Positions 22,090-30,039 of a DNA stretch of 64,000 bases are shown piece by piece (the first letter of the stretch is position 1; each line of letters begins with the position of its first letter). A program made the position numbers and the translations under genes. The notes under the pieces are model-generated. The model did not search any database. It saw nothing but the letters and a program-made list of their open reading frames with translations, and had not been told where the DNA came from. Where the stretch lies: the NCBI GenBank assembly GCA_031270825.1, contig JAISXH010000038.1, forward strand, positions 29,139 to 93,138. The letters are read 5' to 3'. This DNA comes from Bifidobacteriaceae bacterium (GTDB lineage: Bacteria > Actinomycetota > Actinomycetes > Actinomycetales > WQXJ01).

Positions 22090-22374
22090 ATGGCATTGCA
22101 GACAACTCTCACTGTCCGCCTCGACTCAGAGGTCAAAGCGGCGGCCAAACAGCGCGCCGACGCCCTGGGTTTGTCCCTGTCCGCGGTGATATCCAACCAG
22201 TTGCGCCGCTTCATCAACGGCGCACCGGTCGTGATCGACGACGACTCGCTGATCCCCTCCGAGACGGTGGCCAAGGCCCGGCGCCAGGCGATGAGCGAGT
22301 ACCGCTCTGGCCAGTACACGAGCCTCGACGGGTCCCAGGCGATCACCGACTACGACCCGGTAGCGCATGGGTGA
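22090..22374 (+). CDS. RelB/DinJ-type antitoxin
   Basis: 94 aa from ATG 22090: TTLTVRLDSEVKAAAKQRAD then LGLSLSAVISNQLRRFI is a ribbon-helix-helix DNA-binding domain of the RelB/DinJ type, with a C-terminal toxin-wrapping tail. Its stop overlaps the start of the toxin frame at 22367. The antitoxin is intact while the toxin is frameshifted, the harmless order in which TA modules usually decay. Confidence 0.86.
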   Translation: MALQTTLTVRLDSEVKAAAKQRADALGLSLSAVISNQLRRFINGAPVVIDDDSLIPSETVAKARRQAMSEYRSGQYTSLDGSQAITDYDPVAHG

Positions 22375-22677
22375 TCGAAAGATCGCGCGCTTCGCGGCCA
22401 CTAAGCAGTACGGCAAGGCCTTCGCGAAGCTCTCTCCCAAAGCCCAGGCGAGGGTCAGCAGGCCCTGGAAGACGCCCTTGCGGACGTCGACGCGCCGAGA
22501 CTCCATCTTCACGGGCTGACGGGGCAGTGGCTCGGCGTCTTCTCCGTCAACGCCGGCGGCGGCCTGCGCATTCTCTTCGAGGCTGTGGACGAGGATGGAG
22601 GATCGGCCGGCGCGGATTCCCGGTCGACGGTAGGCGTCCTGATCACCGTGGGAACCCACGCGCAGATCTACGGCTGA
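22367..22677 (+). pseudogene. RelE/YafQ-type toxin, frameshifted
   Basis: ATG 22367 overlaps the antitoxin stop. The frame MGDRKIARFAATKQYGKAF runs to about 22455, then one base is missing in AGGGTCAGCAG. In the next frame the protein resumes with QALEDALADVDAPRLHLHG, GQWLGVFSVNAGGGLRILF and ends VGTHAQIYG at TGA 22675-22677. These are features of RelE/YafQ ribosome-dependent mRNA interferases (GxLRILF, GTHxxLY-like end). As it stands translation stops after ~50 residues. A sequencing error in a short run cannot be excluded. Confidence 0.8.
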
Positions 22678-22892
22678 CCCACCCGGCTGCGGCGGACGGC
22701 GCCGCCCACCGGCGAGCCGGGGTTCTTGTCCAGGAACTCGCCCCGCCCAGCGAAACAGTCGATGTACCGTATCGGCTTCCTGGTGTGGAGAACCTTCTGG
22801 AAGTAGGGCCTGAGGTAGTAGGCCAGTAAGTCGTCCTTGACCTGAGACCACGGCAGCTTCTTGTCGACGAAGTGGTCCTGTCTCTTAGCCAT
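22668..22892 (-). pseudogene. tcmP: tcmP remnant, N-terminal part
   Basis: ATG 22892 (minus) encodes MAKRQDHFVDKKLPWSQVKD, then YYLRPYFQKVL and IRYIDCFAGRGEFLDKNPGS, the N-terminal methyltransferase-like region of TcmP proteins. After GSPVG at about 22695 the similarity ends and the frame stops at 22668, where the end of the opposite-strand toxin begins. The C-terminal remnant lies at 19560-19799. It overlaps the truncated DUF5131 gene by 8 bases. Confidence 0.72.
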
Positions 22893-23340
22893 GCTGGGCG
22901 ACCTTCATGTCCTCGATTGAGACGCCGAGCCAGAGGTTGGCGGGCCAGTCGATGTTGGCCGACAGCTTTCGGGCGCGAGCGGCCCGCTTGGTCAAGACCT
23001 GGTGGGTGTGCTGTGGTGTCTCCCGGATCACCTCGATCAGGTCGTGGATGAAGGCGGCTGTGACCTTGGCGTGGAACAGGTCGGACATGGAGTTGACGAA
23101 GACCATCCGGTGGCCATGCCACGTCTTCGGCGCGTCGAGCGCCTCGGGGTGCATCGTGACGCCGAAGCCCGGCCCGGAGGTGCGCGGGTCGCCATCATTC
23201 TGGTACTGCGGCATGCCCATCGCCCTGAGGCGACGGGCCATCGTCAAGGCGTAGCGGTGGTCGCAGCCAGCCGAGATGCGGTCGCAGCCCGTGACGGGGT
23301 TCCAGGTGAAGTCGGTCCACTCGATGCTGGTCTTCTTCAC
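22885..23340 (-). pseudogene. Truncated DUF5131 (phage Gp37/Gp68-like, three-Cys-motif) gene
   Basis: GTG 23340 (minus), 151 aa. KKTSIEWTDFTWNPVTGC, then FVNSMSDLFH, HQVLTKRAARARKLS and NLWLGVSIED are hallmarks of the DUF5131 family, usually ~240-270 aa. Here the protein ends directly after NLWLGVSIED, so about 100 C-terminal residues are missing. The three-Cys motif reads GCDRISAGCDHRY: the third Cys is Arg, a TGC to CGC change. It is followed by tcmP, its usual partner. Both loss of a cluster-type Cys and truncation argue for a dead gene. Confidence 0.78.
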
Positions 23341-23528
23341 ATGCGCTAACTTGTCACGATCCGCGCCGACGCCCCGTGAGGTGGGCCGAGGCGCGACAAG
23401 AACGCGCCCGGCATCTGGTTGGCCACCGCGCCCGCCGCACACCGGGCCGATTCCATCTTGGGCATTGCAGGTCTTGTCTGGGAGGGGATTCGGCTCGGAT
23501 CGGGTGGCGGACGTTAGGCGCCTCCCGC

Positions 23529-23961
23529 CGACTTCGACGTTTAACATCCATTTGACCGCCGAGTTCGACGGTTCGCATCCATTTCTCTGGCGAGTTCGAC
23601 GTTCTGCATGCCGCCTGTCCAACGTCTAGGCCGCTGACCAGCACAAACGCAAAATGCGCCGATGCGAAACGTCGAACTCGATCCAATTTAGGATGCAAGC
23701 TGTCGAAGTCGAGGCGGTTGGGCACGCAGAACGTCGAACTCGACCAGGTCTTGACCAGGTCTGGCATGCAAACTGTCGAAGTCGAGGCGGTTGGACACGC
23801 AGAACGTCGAACTCGACCAGGTCTTGACCAGGCCTGGCATGCAAACTGTCGAACTCGGGCCGATTCAGCATGCAGAACGTCGAACTCGGCCAGGTCTTGA
23901 CCAGGTCTGGCATGCAAACTGTCGAAGTCGAGGCGGTTGGGCACGCAGAACGTCGAACTCG
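23529..23961. repeat. Iteron-like array: 3 reverse and 9 forward copies of a 21-bp repeat
   Basis: The repeat ends in GTCGAASTCG and begins GCAYGCARA. Reverse copies: 23529-23549, 23560-23580, 23591-23611 (31-base step, 10-base spacers). Forward copies start at 23660, 23691, 23722, 23764, 23795, 23837, 23868, 23910 and 23941, with steps 31, 31, 42, 31, 42, 31, 42, 31. The long spacers share ACCAGGTCTTGACCAGGTCT, itself a direct repeat. A 48-base centre (23612-23659) separates the two orientations. The 73-base double unit is not a multiple of three, so it is not coding. Function unknown. Confidence 0.9.
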
Positions 23962-24242
23962 GTGCGGTCAGCCGCAGATGGCTCTCTGAATATGGAGGTG
24001 GATGGGGTCGGGGCGGCAGATGGTCGCGGGTCGGAGCATGGTGCTGAGCGACGTGGATGGCCTTGGGGCTGTGGGCCGAGGTGCGGATAGAGGGTGGCGA
24101 TCACGGGGTGGAGGATGGGCGCGGCGCCGGTCGTGGGGGATGGACGCAGGCGGTGATCGCGGGCTTGGGAGATGGATATGGATGCGGGGGCGCGGGAGAA
24201 GCGCAGGGCGGGGAGCGTGGGCGGGGTAGGCTTACCAGCGCC
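23962..24242. other. Non-coding stretch before the DAHP synthase gene
   Basis: G-rich sequence without a convincing gene; short frames here have no ribosome site or known domain. It presumably holds the promoter of the downstream aro gene, but I could not pick clear -35/-10 boxes. Confidence 0.5.
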
Positions 24243-25583
24243 ATGAATGAGACGATCAGCCAGGTGCTGGACTCCTATCGGGAGCGGCCGGCCACTCAGC
24301 AGCCGGATTGGCCGGATGCGCAGGAGTTGGCGCGGGCGACGGCCGCGTTGGCGGCGAAGCCGCCGCTGGTGTTCGCGGGCGAGGCGGATGGGTTGACTGA
24401 ACGCCTGGCGGCCGCCCAGCGCGGCGAGGCGTTTGTGCTGCAGGGCGGGGATTGCGCGGAGATTTTCGCCGAGTCTTCGGCGGACCGGATCAGGAACAAG
24501 ATCCGCACGGTCTTGCAAATGGCGGTGGTGCTGACCTATGGCGCGTCGTTGCCGGTGGTCAAGATGGGCCGGATGGCCGGGCAGTATGCCAAGCCGCGCA
24601 GTGCTGCCAGCGAGACACGCGATGGCCTCACCCTGCCGGCCTACCGGGGCGATGCCGTCAACGGCTTCGAGTTCACTGAAGCAGCCCGGCGCTACGATCC
24701 TTGGCGGATGGTTGAGGCGTACCATCATTCTTCCTCGACCCTGAACCTGATCAGGGCTTTCACTATGGGCGGCTTCGCCGATCTGAGGCAGGTCCAGGAA
24801 TGGAACCGCGGTTTCACCGCCAATCCGGCCTACGCCCGCTATGAGGCCTTGGCCGCCCAGATCGACAAGGCGGTGCGCTTCATGGGCGCCTGCGGCGCCG
24901 ATTTCGAGGCCCTCAAGATGGTCGAGTTCTTCGCTTCGCATGAGGCCTTGCTGCTGGACTATGAACGGGCCCTGACCCGGATCGATTCGCGTGGGGGTCA
25001 ACCCTATGACTGTTCGGCCCACTTCTTGTGGATTGGCGAGCGGACCCGTTCGCCGGAAGGCGCCCATGCCGAGTTGTTGAGCCACGTGCGCAACCCGCTG
25101 GGGGTCAAGGTGGGGCCGACGGCGCATGCGAGCGACATCGTGCGATTGGCGGACAAACTGGACCCCTTCCAAGAGCCGGGCCGGTTGACTCTGATCACCC
25201 GGATGGGCGCGAGCGAGGTGCGGGCGGTGCTGCCCGGCCTGGTGCGGGCGGTTCAGGCGGCCGGGCGGCCGGTGCTGTGGGTGTGCGACCCGATGCATGG
25301 GAACACCTTCACCACTCGCGCGGGGGTCAAGACGCGCCGGTTCGACACGGTCATGGATGAGGTCCGGGGCTTCTTCGAGGTGCTGCGCGAAGCTGGCGCC
25401 GTGCCCGGCGGACTGCATGTCGAGTTGACCGGTGATGACGTCACCGAGGTCATGGGCGGTTCCGAACAGATCGACGATGCCGCCCTGACCAGGCGTTATG
25501 AGAGCCTGGTTGATCCCAGGCTGAATCATCAGCAGGCCCTGGAGATGGCCTTCCAGGTGGCTGAGCTGCTCCGCCAGGGCTGA
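24243..25583 (+). CDS. aroG: Class II DAHP synthase (3-deoxy-7-phosphoheptulonate synthase)
   Basis: 446 aa from ATG 24243. Plant-type (class II) signature: FVLQGGDCAEIF, KMGRMAGQYAKPRS, GDAVNGF, SAHFLWIGERTR, WVCDPMHGNT and GGLHVELTGDDVTEVMGGS. It condenses PEP and erythrose-4-phosphate in the first step of aromatic amino acid synthesis. Actinobacteria commonly use this class. It stands alone, just to the right of the repeat array. Length is typical. Confidence 0.94.
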   Translation: MNETISQVLDSYRERPATQQPDWPDAQELARATAALAAKPPLVFAGEADGLTERLAAAQRGEAFVLQGGDCAEIFAESSADRIRNKIRTVLQMAVVLTYGASLPVVKMGRMAGQYAKPRSAASETRDGLTLPAYRGDAVNGFEFTEAARRYDPWRMVEAYHHSSSTLNLIRAFTMGGFADLRQVQEWNRGFTANPAYARYEALAAQIDKAVRFMGACGADFEALKMVEFFASHEALLLDYERALTRIDSRGGQPYDCSAHFLWIGERTRSPEGAHAELLSHVRNPLGVKVGPTAHASDIVRLADKLDPFQEPGRLTLITRMGASEVRAVLPGLVRAVQAAGRPVLWVCDPMHGNTFTTRAGVKTRRFDTVMDEVRGFFEVLREAGAVPGGLHVELTGDDVTEVMGGSEQIDDAALTRRYESLVDPRLNHQQALEMAFQVAELLRQG

Positions 25584-25802
25584 ACGGCGCGCAGGCGCGC
25601 CGGCGCAGGCGGCGCGGGCCGGGCCGGGCGGCGGTCTTCGGTTATTCCCGCCCTGGGCCGCGGGGAGACTTGGATTGGGCGCTGGGCAAGTGGGGGTTGG
25701 CTTCGGGGCCTAGATGCTGTTCAGGGCCCGCTTGTGGCGCTGGTCGGAAACTATTTTGCTCAGACGGGAATAGCAGGCACCGATTCGGCGTTCGACATTG
25801 AC

Positions 25803-26408
25803 GTGACCAGTAGACATGTCGCTCACCCCAAGCGTGAGCGCCCGGTGTGGATGGTGGCCGCCGCGCTGCTGGTCTTAGTGGTCTCTTTGGCCGGGCTGGG
25901 CGGAGGCCTGGCCTTGTGGACATCCCAGGCCGCCTTGAACTCAGATGTCTCGATCAATCACGGCTACCTCACCATGTCTGGGCCGACCGGCCAAACATGG
26001 CAGCTGACCTCGAAAAACGGCACAGTTCTGGCCACCAGCCACGCGATCCCCGACGATCCGGCGCCGGTGGTGGCGGACCTGGAGAAGCTGACCACCGTTT
26101 GTGGATCCGATCTGGTGTTGACGATCCGCGACTCCTATTCGGTCGCCCAGTCTGCCACCCACATGGAGGTGGGGGTCAAGGTCAACTGGAGGGCTCTGGG
26201 CGACCCGAGCGGTGACTACGGCATCCGGGACCAGAACGGAAACCTCTTACCGGGCTCGGCGACGATCGGCCACTCGCTGACGGTGCAGCTACCCGATGGC
26301 GCCGATGCTTTTGAGGTGGAGCGCAGGTACCAGATTCCCGAATGCGACTTCTTCAACGAATCAGGGCTGCTCTTCAATGGGTACGCGGTGAGTGTGGTGC
26401 AGCTATGA
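25803..26408 (+). CDS. Secreted or membrane-anchored protein of the SipW-associated locus, 1
   Basis: About 201 aa from GTG 25803; a GTG at 25734 in frame would add 23 residues, and neither has a good ribosome site. A single hydrophobic helix (VWMVAAALLVLVVSLAGLGGG, near residues 15-35) is followed at once by LALWTSQAALNSD, the short LW-S/T motif typical of SipW-dependent signal peptides. The rest is a beta-rich extracellular domain with two Cys. Its stop overlaps the next gene (ATGA). Likely processed by the signal peptidase at 28952. Confidence 0.72.
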   Translation: MTSRHVAHPKRERPVWMVAAALLVLVVSLAGLGGGLALWTSQAALNSDVSINHGYLTMSGPTGQTWQLTSKNGTVLATSHAIPDDPAPVVADLEKLTTVCGSDLVLTIRDSYSVAQSATHMEVGVKVNWRALGDPSGDYGIRDQNGNLLPGSATIGHSLTVQLPDGADAFEVERRYQIPECDFFNESGLLFNGYAVSVVQL

Positions 26409-27145
26409 GACTCTTCAAGCACGGGTTGTTAGCGACGGGCGCGGTCTTGACCGCGGCCGCTTTGCTGTTCTCTGGCACCACCGGCGCCAAATGGTCTTCG
26501 GGTACTGAGACTGAGCCGCAGACTGTTGCAAACGAGGCCAACGAGGTCTACCTGCAACACGCCAGCACCCACACCCCAAACAAAGAATATGCCTCCAAGA
26601 CTAACCTCGATCTTGAGCTTGAATTCACCGCTGCAGACGCGGCGGACTTGAGGCAGGCCTCGGAGGAATCTTTGCGGGCAGGCGGAGACGGCTTCGCCGT
26701 TTGGGGCAAGGCGGTGGCCGTGAAGGGTACGGCCTACGGCACCGCCGGTTTCGGGTATGAGGTGAGTTTGCCGACGCTGCCGAATGGTTATTCCAAGAAC
26801 CTGCGCCTGTTCAGAGTGGCCGGTCAGAGCGAGTGCATTGAGGGCGCCCAGGCCGGGCCGATCAGTTTGAACTACCCCAGCGAGCAGGAATCGGCATCCA
26901 GCCTGAGCGAGTCGGTGGCAATTTCCACAGATTACAAACCGAAGAAGCCAAAGGTGACCTTCGAACAGTGGTACTGCTTGATCGCGACCTTCACGCCGAC
27001 CGGGTACTCCAACACCGCCTCAGTCAGGGTCAACCAGGGCAGTCTGTACGGGGGCACGGACACCTGGGGCGCCTGGATCTATCCCGACGCCGCCGCCCAG
27101 CCCACGGTCACCTATAAGTTCACCGTCAAACCACTGGGAGGGTGA
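26405..27145 (+). CDS. Secreted protein of the SipW-associated locus, 2
   Basis: 246 aa from ATG 26405, overlapping the previous stop. Signal sequence MRLFKHGLLATGAVLTAAAL then LFSGTTGAKWSSGTET, similar to SipW-type signals but with KWSS for the usual LWS. The mature part has beta-rich segments, two Cys (ECIEG, WYCLI) that may form a disulfide, and no recognised enzyme motif. Gene coupling and position suggest a surface or fibre component with its neighbours. Confidence 0.7.
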   Translation: MRLFKHGLLATGAVLTAAALLFSGTTGAKWSSGTETEPQTVANEANEVYLQHASTHTPNKEYASKTNLDLELEFTAADAADLRQASEESLRAGGDGFAVWGKAVAVKGTAYGTAGFGYEVSLPTLPNGYSKNLRLFRVAGQSECIEGAQAGPISLNYPSEQESASSLSESVAISTDYKPKKPKVTFEQWYCLIATFTPTGYSNTASVRVNQGSLYGGTDTWGAWIYPDAAAQPTVTYKFTVKPLGG

Positions 27146-27498
27146 TCGGCGGATTCAACCCCGGTTGCGCGCAGAGAATTCTCTGTTTGAGTGTCTTTGC
27201 CCGCCCTCGCGCGCTCTGATTTGACCCCGTGCTTCTTCTCGGGAACTAGGGACTTGAGCCGGTGGCGACACCGGTCGGGTTACCTGGGAGTTAGCTGGGA
27301 GTTACCAGAAAGGGGCCTGTCCCCATTTTGGTTGATGGGGTGGGGCGGGCGGCGGGAGAGGTTTGGAGGGGCCCGGAAGGGGCCGAAAAGTTTTTGAAGT
27401 TTGCCGAGGAATCGGGAATAAGACTCCACTGCTGTTAGTTGGTAATGGCAGGGGGAATGGAGCCCTAACAACTAGGGGCAGATCACGAAAGGAACACA
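27146..27498. other. Intergenic region with palindrome and one reversed hairpin repeat
   Basis: No gene. It holds a 14-base palindrome CAGAGAATTCTCTG at about 27173-27186, a reversed copy of the GGGGACAGGCCCC repeat at 27294-27333, and an AGGAAC-type ribosome site before the gene at 27499 (ACGAAAGGAACACA). Confidence 0.7.
27294..27333 (-). repeat. GGGGACAGGCCCC hairpin repeat, reversed copy
   Basis: In reverse orientation it reads AACCAAAATGGGGACAGGCC then CCTTTCTGGTAACTCCCAGC. The core GGGGACAGGCCCC is an imperfect palindrome. It is preceded by CTGGGAGTTAG, an extra half of the flanking CTCCCAG motif. Confidence 0.85.
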
Positions 27499-28176
27499 AT
27501 GACAATCAACCCACAAACTGAGCGCGGACGGCGCTCCCGGCGTCTGAAGGGTCTGGTCGCCGGTGCGGCCGGCGTGGCCCTGCTCCTAGGCGGAAGCACC
27601 TTCGCCCTCTGGAGCTCCAGCGACACAATCGAAGACGGAGCGACGGTGAAGCACGGAGAGCTGAAGGTCGTGGCCCAGGACGGCTCGGCCACAGCCTATG
27701 ATCTCGAGGGAAATGATACGACGTCGCCAGTGACCGGCAATGGGGGAACGGTGCTTACCACTTCCTACCTGGCTTCGCCTGGCGCGAAACTCGAGATTGA
27801 CTTGCCGGCTGTGAAGGTCGAGGCGGCGGGTGATTACCTGAAGTACGACCTGACCGTTGAACCCACCACAACAATGATCGCCAACGCGACATCGGGTGCT
27901 CTCAATGGGTGGACGTTCACAGCAGCCATCTACGACAGCGAAGGCTATGAGGTAGGAGTCGGTTCGGTTGGTATCGACCTGACCGGCACCAGCGCGACCT
28001 CGATCGTTGAGGATGCTGTAGGCGACGAGACTTACACGGTCGTGTTGTACGCAGATTTCGATGCCGACAACGAGAATCACCAAAGCACCACTGCCTCGAT
28101 TACCAGTTCGTCACCCAGCCTTATCACTGATTTCGCCGGTGGCTTCAAGCTCAAGGCGACCCAGCAAGCGCACTGA
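27499..28176 (+). CDS. SipW-dependent-type secreted protein (TasA/camelysin-like signal)
   Basis: 225 aa from ATG 27499 with GAAAGGAAC eight bases upstream. The N-terminus has a basic stretch (RGRRSRRLKG), a hydrophobic run GLVAGAAGVALLLGGSTFAL and then WSSSDTIEDG, the clearest SipW-type signal of the three. The mature domain is acidic, Thr/Ser-rich and beta-predicted (SLITDFAGGFKLKATQ at the end), like camelysin/TasA fibre proteins in general layout. Fibre formation is inferred only from the signal type and linkage to a SipW peptidase. Confidence 0.8.
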   Translation: MTINPQTERGRRSRRLKGLVAGAAGVALLLGGSTFALWSSSDTIEDGATVKHGELKVVAQDGSATAYDLEGNDTTSPVTGNGGTVLTTSYLASPGAKLEIDLPAVKVEAAGDYLKYDLTVEPTTTMIANATSGALNGWTFTAAIYDSEGYEVGVGSVGIDLTGTSATSIVEDAVGDETYTVVLYADFDADNENHQSTTASITSSSPSLITDFAGGFKLKATQQAH

Positions 28177-28275
28177 TCGGTTGACCGGACGCCGATGATG
28201 AAAAACGGCCGGTCTACCAGCTAGCCGAACCAAACCAGCCGCCGGGCCGCCACAGGCGCCCCGGCGGCTGGTCAC

Positions 28276-28845
28276 TAACCAAAATGGGGACAGGCCCCTT
28301 TCTGGTAACTCCCAGCCAACGTCCAGCCAACTCCCAGCGGCGATGCCGAAGGAAGGGGCCGGCCCGTCAGGGCCAACCCCAGCGAGGACAGCAGGAAGCC
28401 AGAAGAACCGTAACCAAAATGGGGACAGGCCCCTTTCTGGTAACTCCCAGCAAACGTCCAGCCAACTCCCAGCTACCTCGACCAAGCCAGTCCTCGACCA
28501 GAGCCGATGGCAAGGCCAGGACCAGCAGGAACGGTCCCGGCCGACAGACCCGGGCCATCGGAGTGGCCAGCGAAGAGAAGCCCAGTAACCAAAATGGGGA
28601 CAGGCCCCTTTCTGGTAACTCCCAGCAAACGTCCAGCTAACCCCCAGCCAACCAGCCCAGGTCCATCCCGGACCAGAGGCAATGGCAAGGGCAGACCCGG
28701 CCCGCCAGGGCCAAGCCGACCAGCGGGACCGGCCCAGATGGGACTGATCCTGACAGGACCGGAACGGCAGGCAGTCAGCAGGAAGCAGTGCAGTAATCCA
28801 AGAAGGGGCCTGTCCCCATCCTGGAACTCCCAGCCAGCTCCCGAC
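28276..28845 (+). repeat. Cluster of GGGGACAGGCCCC hairpin repeats between secreted-protein gene and sipW
   Basis: Three direct copies of a 40-base unit (TAACCAAAATGGGGACAGGC... CTCCCAG) at 28276-28315, 28411-28450 and 28586-28625, each followed by CAA(A)CGTCCAGC-AACTCCCAGC. A fourth, inverted at the core, is at 28799-28845. The whole 28177-28951 interval lacks a credible gene; open frames there only read the repeats. Spacing between copies is 135 and 175 bases. Confidence 0.9.
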
Positions 28846-28951
28846 CAACCCAGACGCGAGGCGTCGAAGATCAGAAGGGGATGGCGCAGATGGGGACGAC
28901 CCCAAGCGGGCCGGGAAGTGGCCTTGGGCCACATGTAAGCGGGGAACAGGA

Positions 28952-29974
28952 ATGAAAACGGAGAGAATTGTGACCGCTGAAATCAATACTTGGGACACCC
29001 AGCCGCAGCCGGCGGTGCCCGCCGAACCGGAGCCGTATGGCGAGACCTTTGAGACCGCCGCAGCGCGGCGCCTCGCGTTCTACCGGGAGCAAGCCGCGCG
29101 AGCCGCGGCCACCTACCAGGAGACGATCGGCGCGGCGAGCGGGACCAACCCGCCGGCAATGTACAGCGGGCAAGTAGCGCCCGCGGCGGTGGATTCCCCT
29201 TTTGGGGCCAACGCCAGCGCTGGCGCCTTCGAGACAGGCGCGTATCAGAGCGCAGTCGCCACGGCGACCTTGGACGGCCCCGAACGCGATGGGCTTGAAG
29301 GCCACGAAGCCTACGATGCCGACCAAGCGACCGAGTTCTCCGGCGCCAGCCTCGAAGCAGAAACAGGAACAGAACAGAGCCCCGAAGGCTATGACAGCCC
29401 CGAGGGCTACGACAGCACCGAGGCAGAACAGCCGGCGGCCCCGGTCCAGCGGCCGTTCTGGCGCAAGGGCGCATTCTGGCGGCGGACGGCGTCGTGGAGC
29501 TCGACGGCGGCGGTGCTGGCGCTGCTGGTACTCGGCATCGTGCTAGCCCTGATACCGGCGATGAACAAAGGCCAGGCGCTGACGGTGCTGACCGGATCGA
29601 TGCAACCGACGCTCAAACCCGGCGACGTGGCCGTGGTCTTCCCAGTCGACAGCTTCGACCAGATCGAGCTGGGCGACGTGGTGACCTTCATGCCCAAGCC
29701 GGACGACCCGACCGTGATCACCCACCGGGCCAAGGCCTGGGATGTCAACGCAGAAGGCGAAAAAGTGCTCATCACACGAGGCGACGCCAACGGCGCCGAT
29801 GACGAGCCGATGGTCGAAAAACAGCTCCGAGGGAAGGTGGCCTACTCGGTTCCATGGGTGGGCAACGTGCTGCAGTACACACATGTGTCCAAGCCCTGGC
29901 TGGTGCTCGGGCTGGCTGTGATCTTGATCACATATTCCGTTTATGCGATGGCAACGAGCTTCCGTAGGCGTTAA
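28952..29974 (+). CDS. sipW: SipW-type (archaeal/ER-like) signal peptidase I with long acidic N-terminal extension
   Basis: 340 aa. The catalytic core is C-terminal: LTVLTGSMQPTLKPGDVAVV holds the nucleophile Ser, followed by GDVVTFMPKPDDPTVITHRA, where the ER-type His replaces Lys, and ITRGDANGADDEP. Two hydrophobic helices flank it: SSTAAVLALLVLGIVLALI near 185 and WLVLGLAVILITYSVYAMA near the end. The first ~170 residues are acidic, Ala/Glu/Tyr-rich with PEGYDSPEGYDS repeats, far longer than usual SipW. Likely processes the three secreted proteins upstream. Confidence 0.88.
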   Translation: MKTERIVTAEINTWDTQPQPAVPAEPEPYGETFETAAARRLAFYREQAARAAATYQETIGAASGTNPPAMYSGQVAPAAVDSPFGANASAGAFETGAYQSAVATATLDGPERDGLEGHEAYDADQATEFSGASLEAETGTEQSPEGYDSPEGYDSTEAEQPAAPVQRPFWRKGAFWRRTASWSSTAAVLALLVLGIVLALIPAMNKGQALTVLTGSMQPTLKPGDVAVVFPVDSFDQIELGDVVTFMPKPDDPTVITHRAKAWDVNAEGEKVLITRGDANGADDEPMVEKQLRGKVAYSVPWVGNVLQYTHVSKPWLVLGLAVILITYSVYAMATSFRRR

Positions 29975-30039
29975 GTCCCAAAAGAGCGGGTAAAATCTCC
30001 TTTGTACACACCCCGTTAGACCATCAAAGGAGACAACCC

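Noticed and set aside
20718..22346. Minus-strand 542-codon open frame
   Set aside because: Arg/Gly/Gln-rich shadow of the plus-strand frame in high-GC DNA, no domain, and it overlaps an intact antitoxin gene.
23354..23944. Repeat-containing protein genes on either strand of the array
   Set aside because: Frames exist only because the repeat lacks stops; the 73-base unit shifts frame each time, and no ribosome site or domain is found.
23529..23961. CRISPR array
   Set aside because: Repeats are 21 bases, spacers only 10 or about 21 and near-identical, orientation flips inside the array, and no cas genes are present.
23865..25529. Minus-strand 554-codon frame opposite the DAHP synthase gene
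   Set aside because: Shadow of a strongly conserved gene and of the repeat array.
28284..28938. Small genes between the secreted-protein gene and sipW
   Set aside because: All candidate frames read the GGGGACAGGCCCC repeats and lack ribosome sites.
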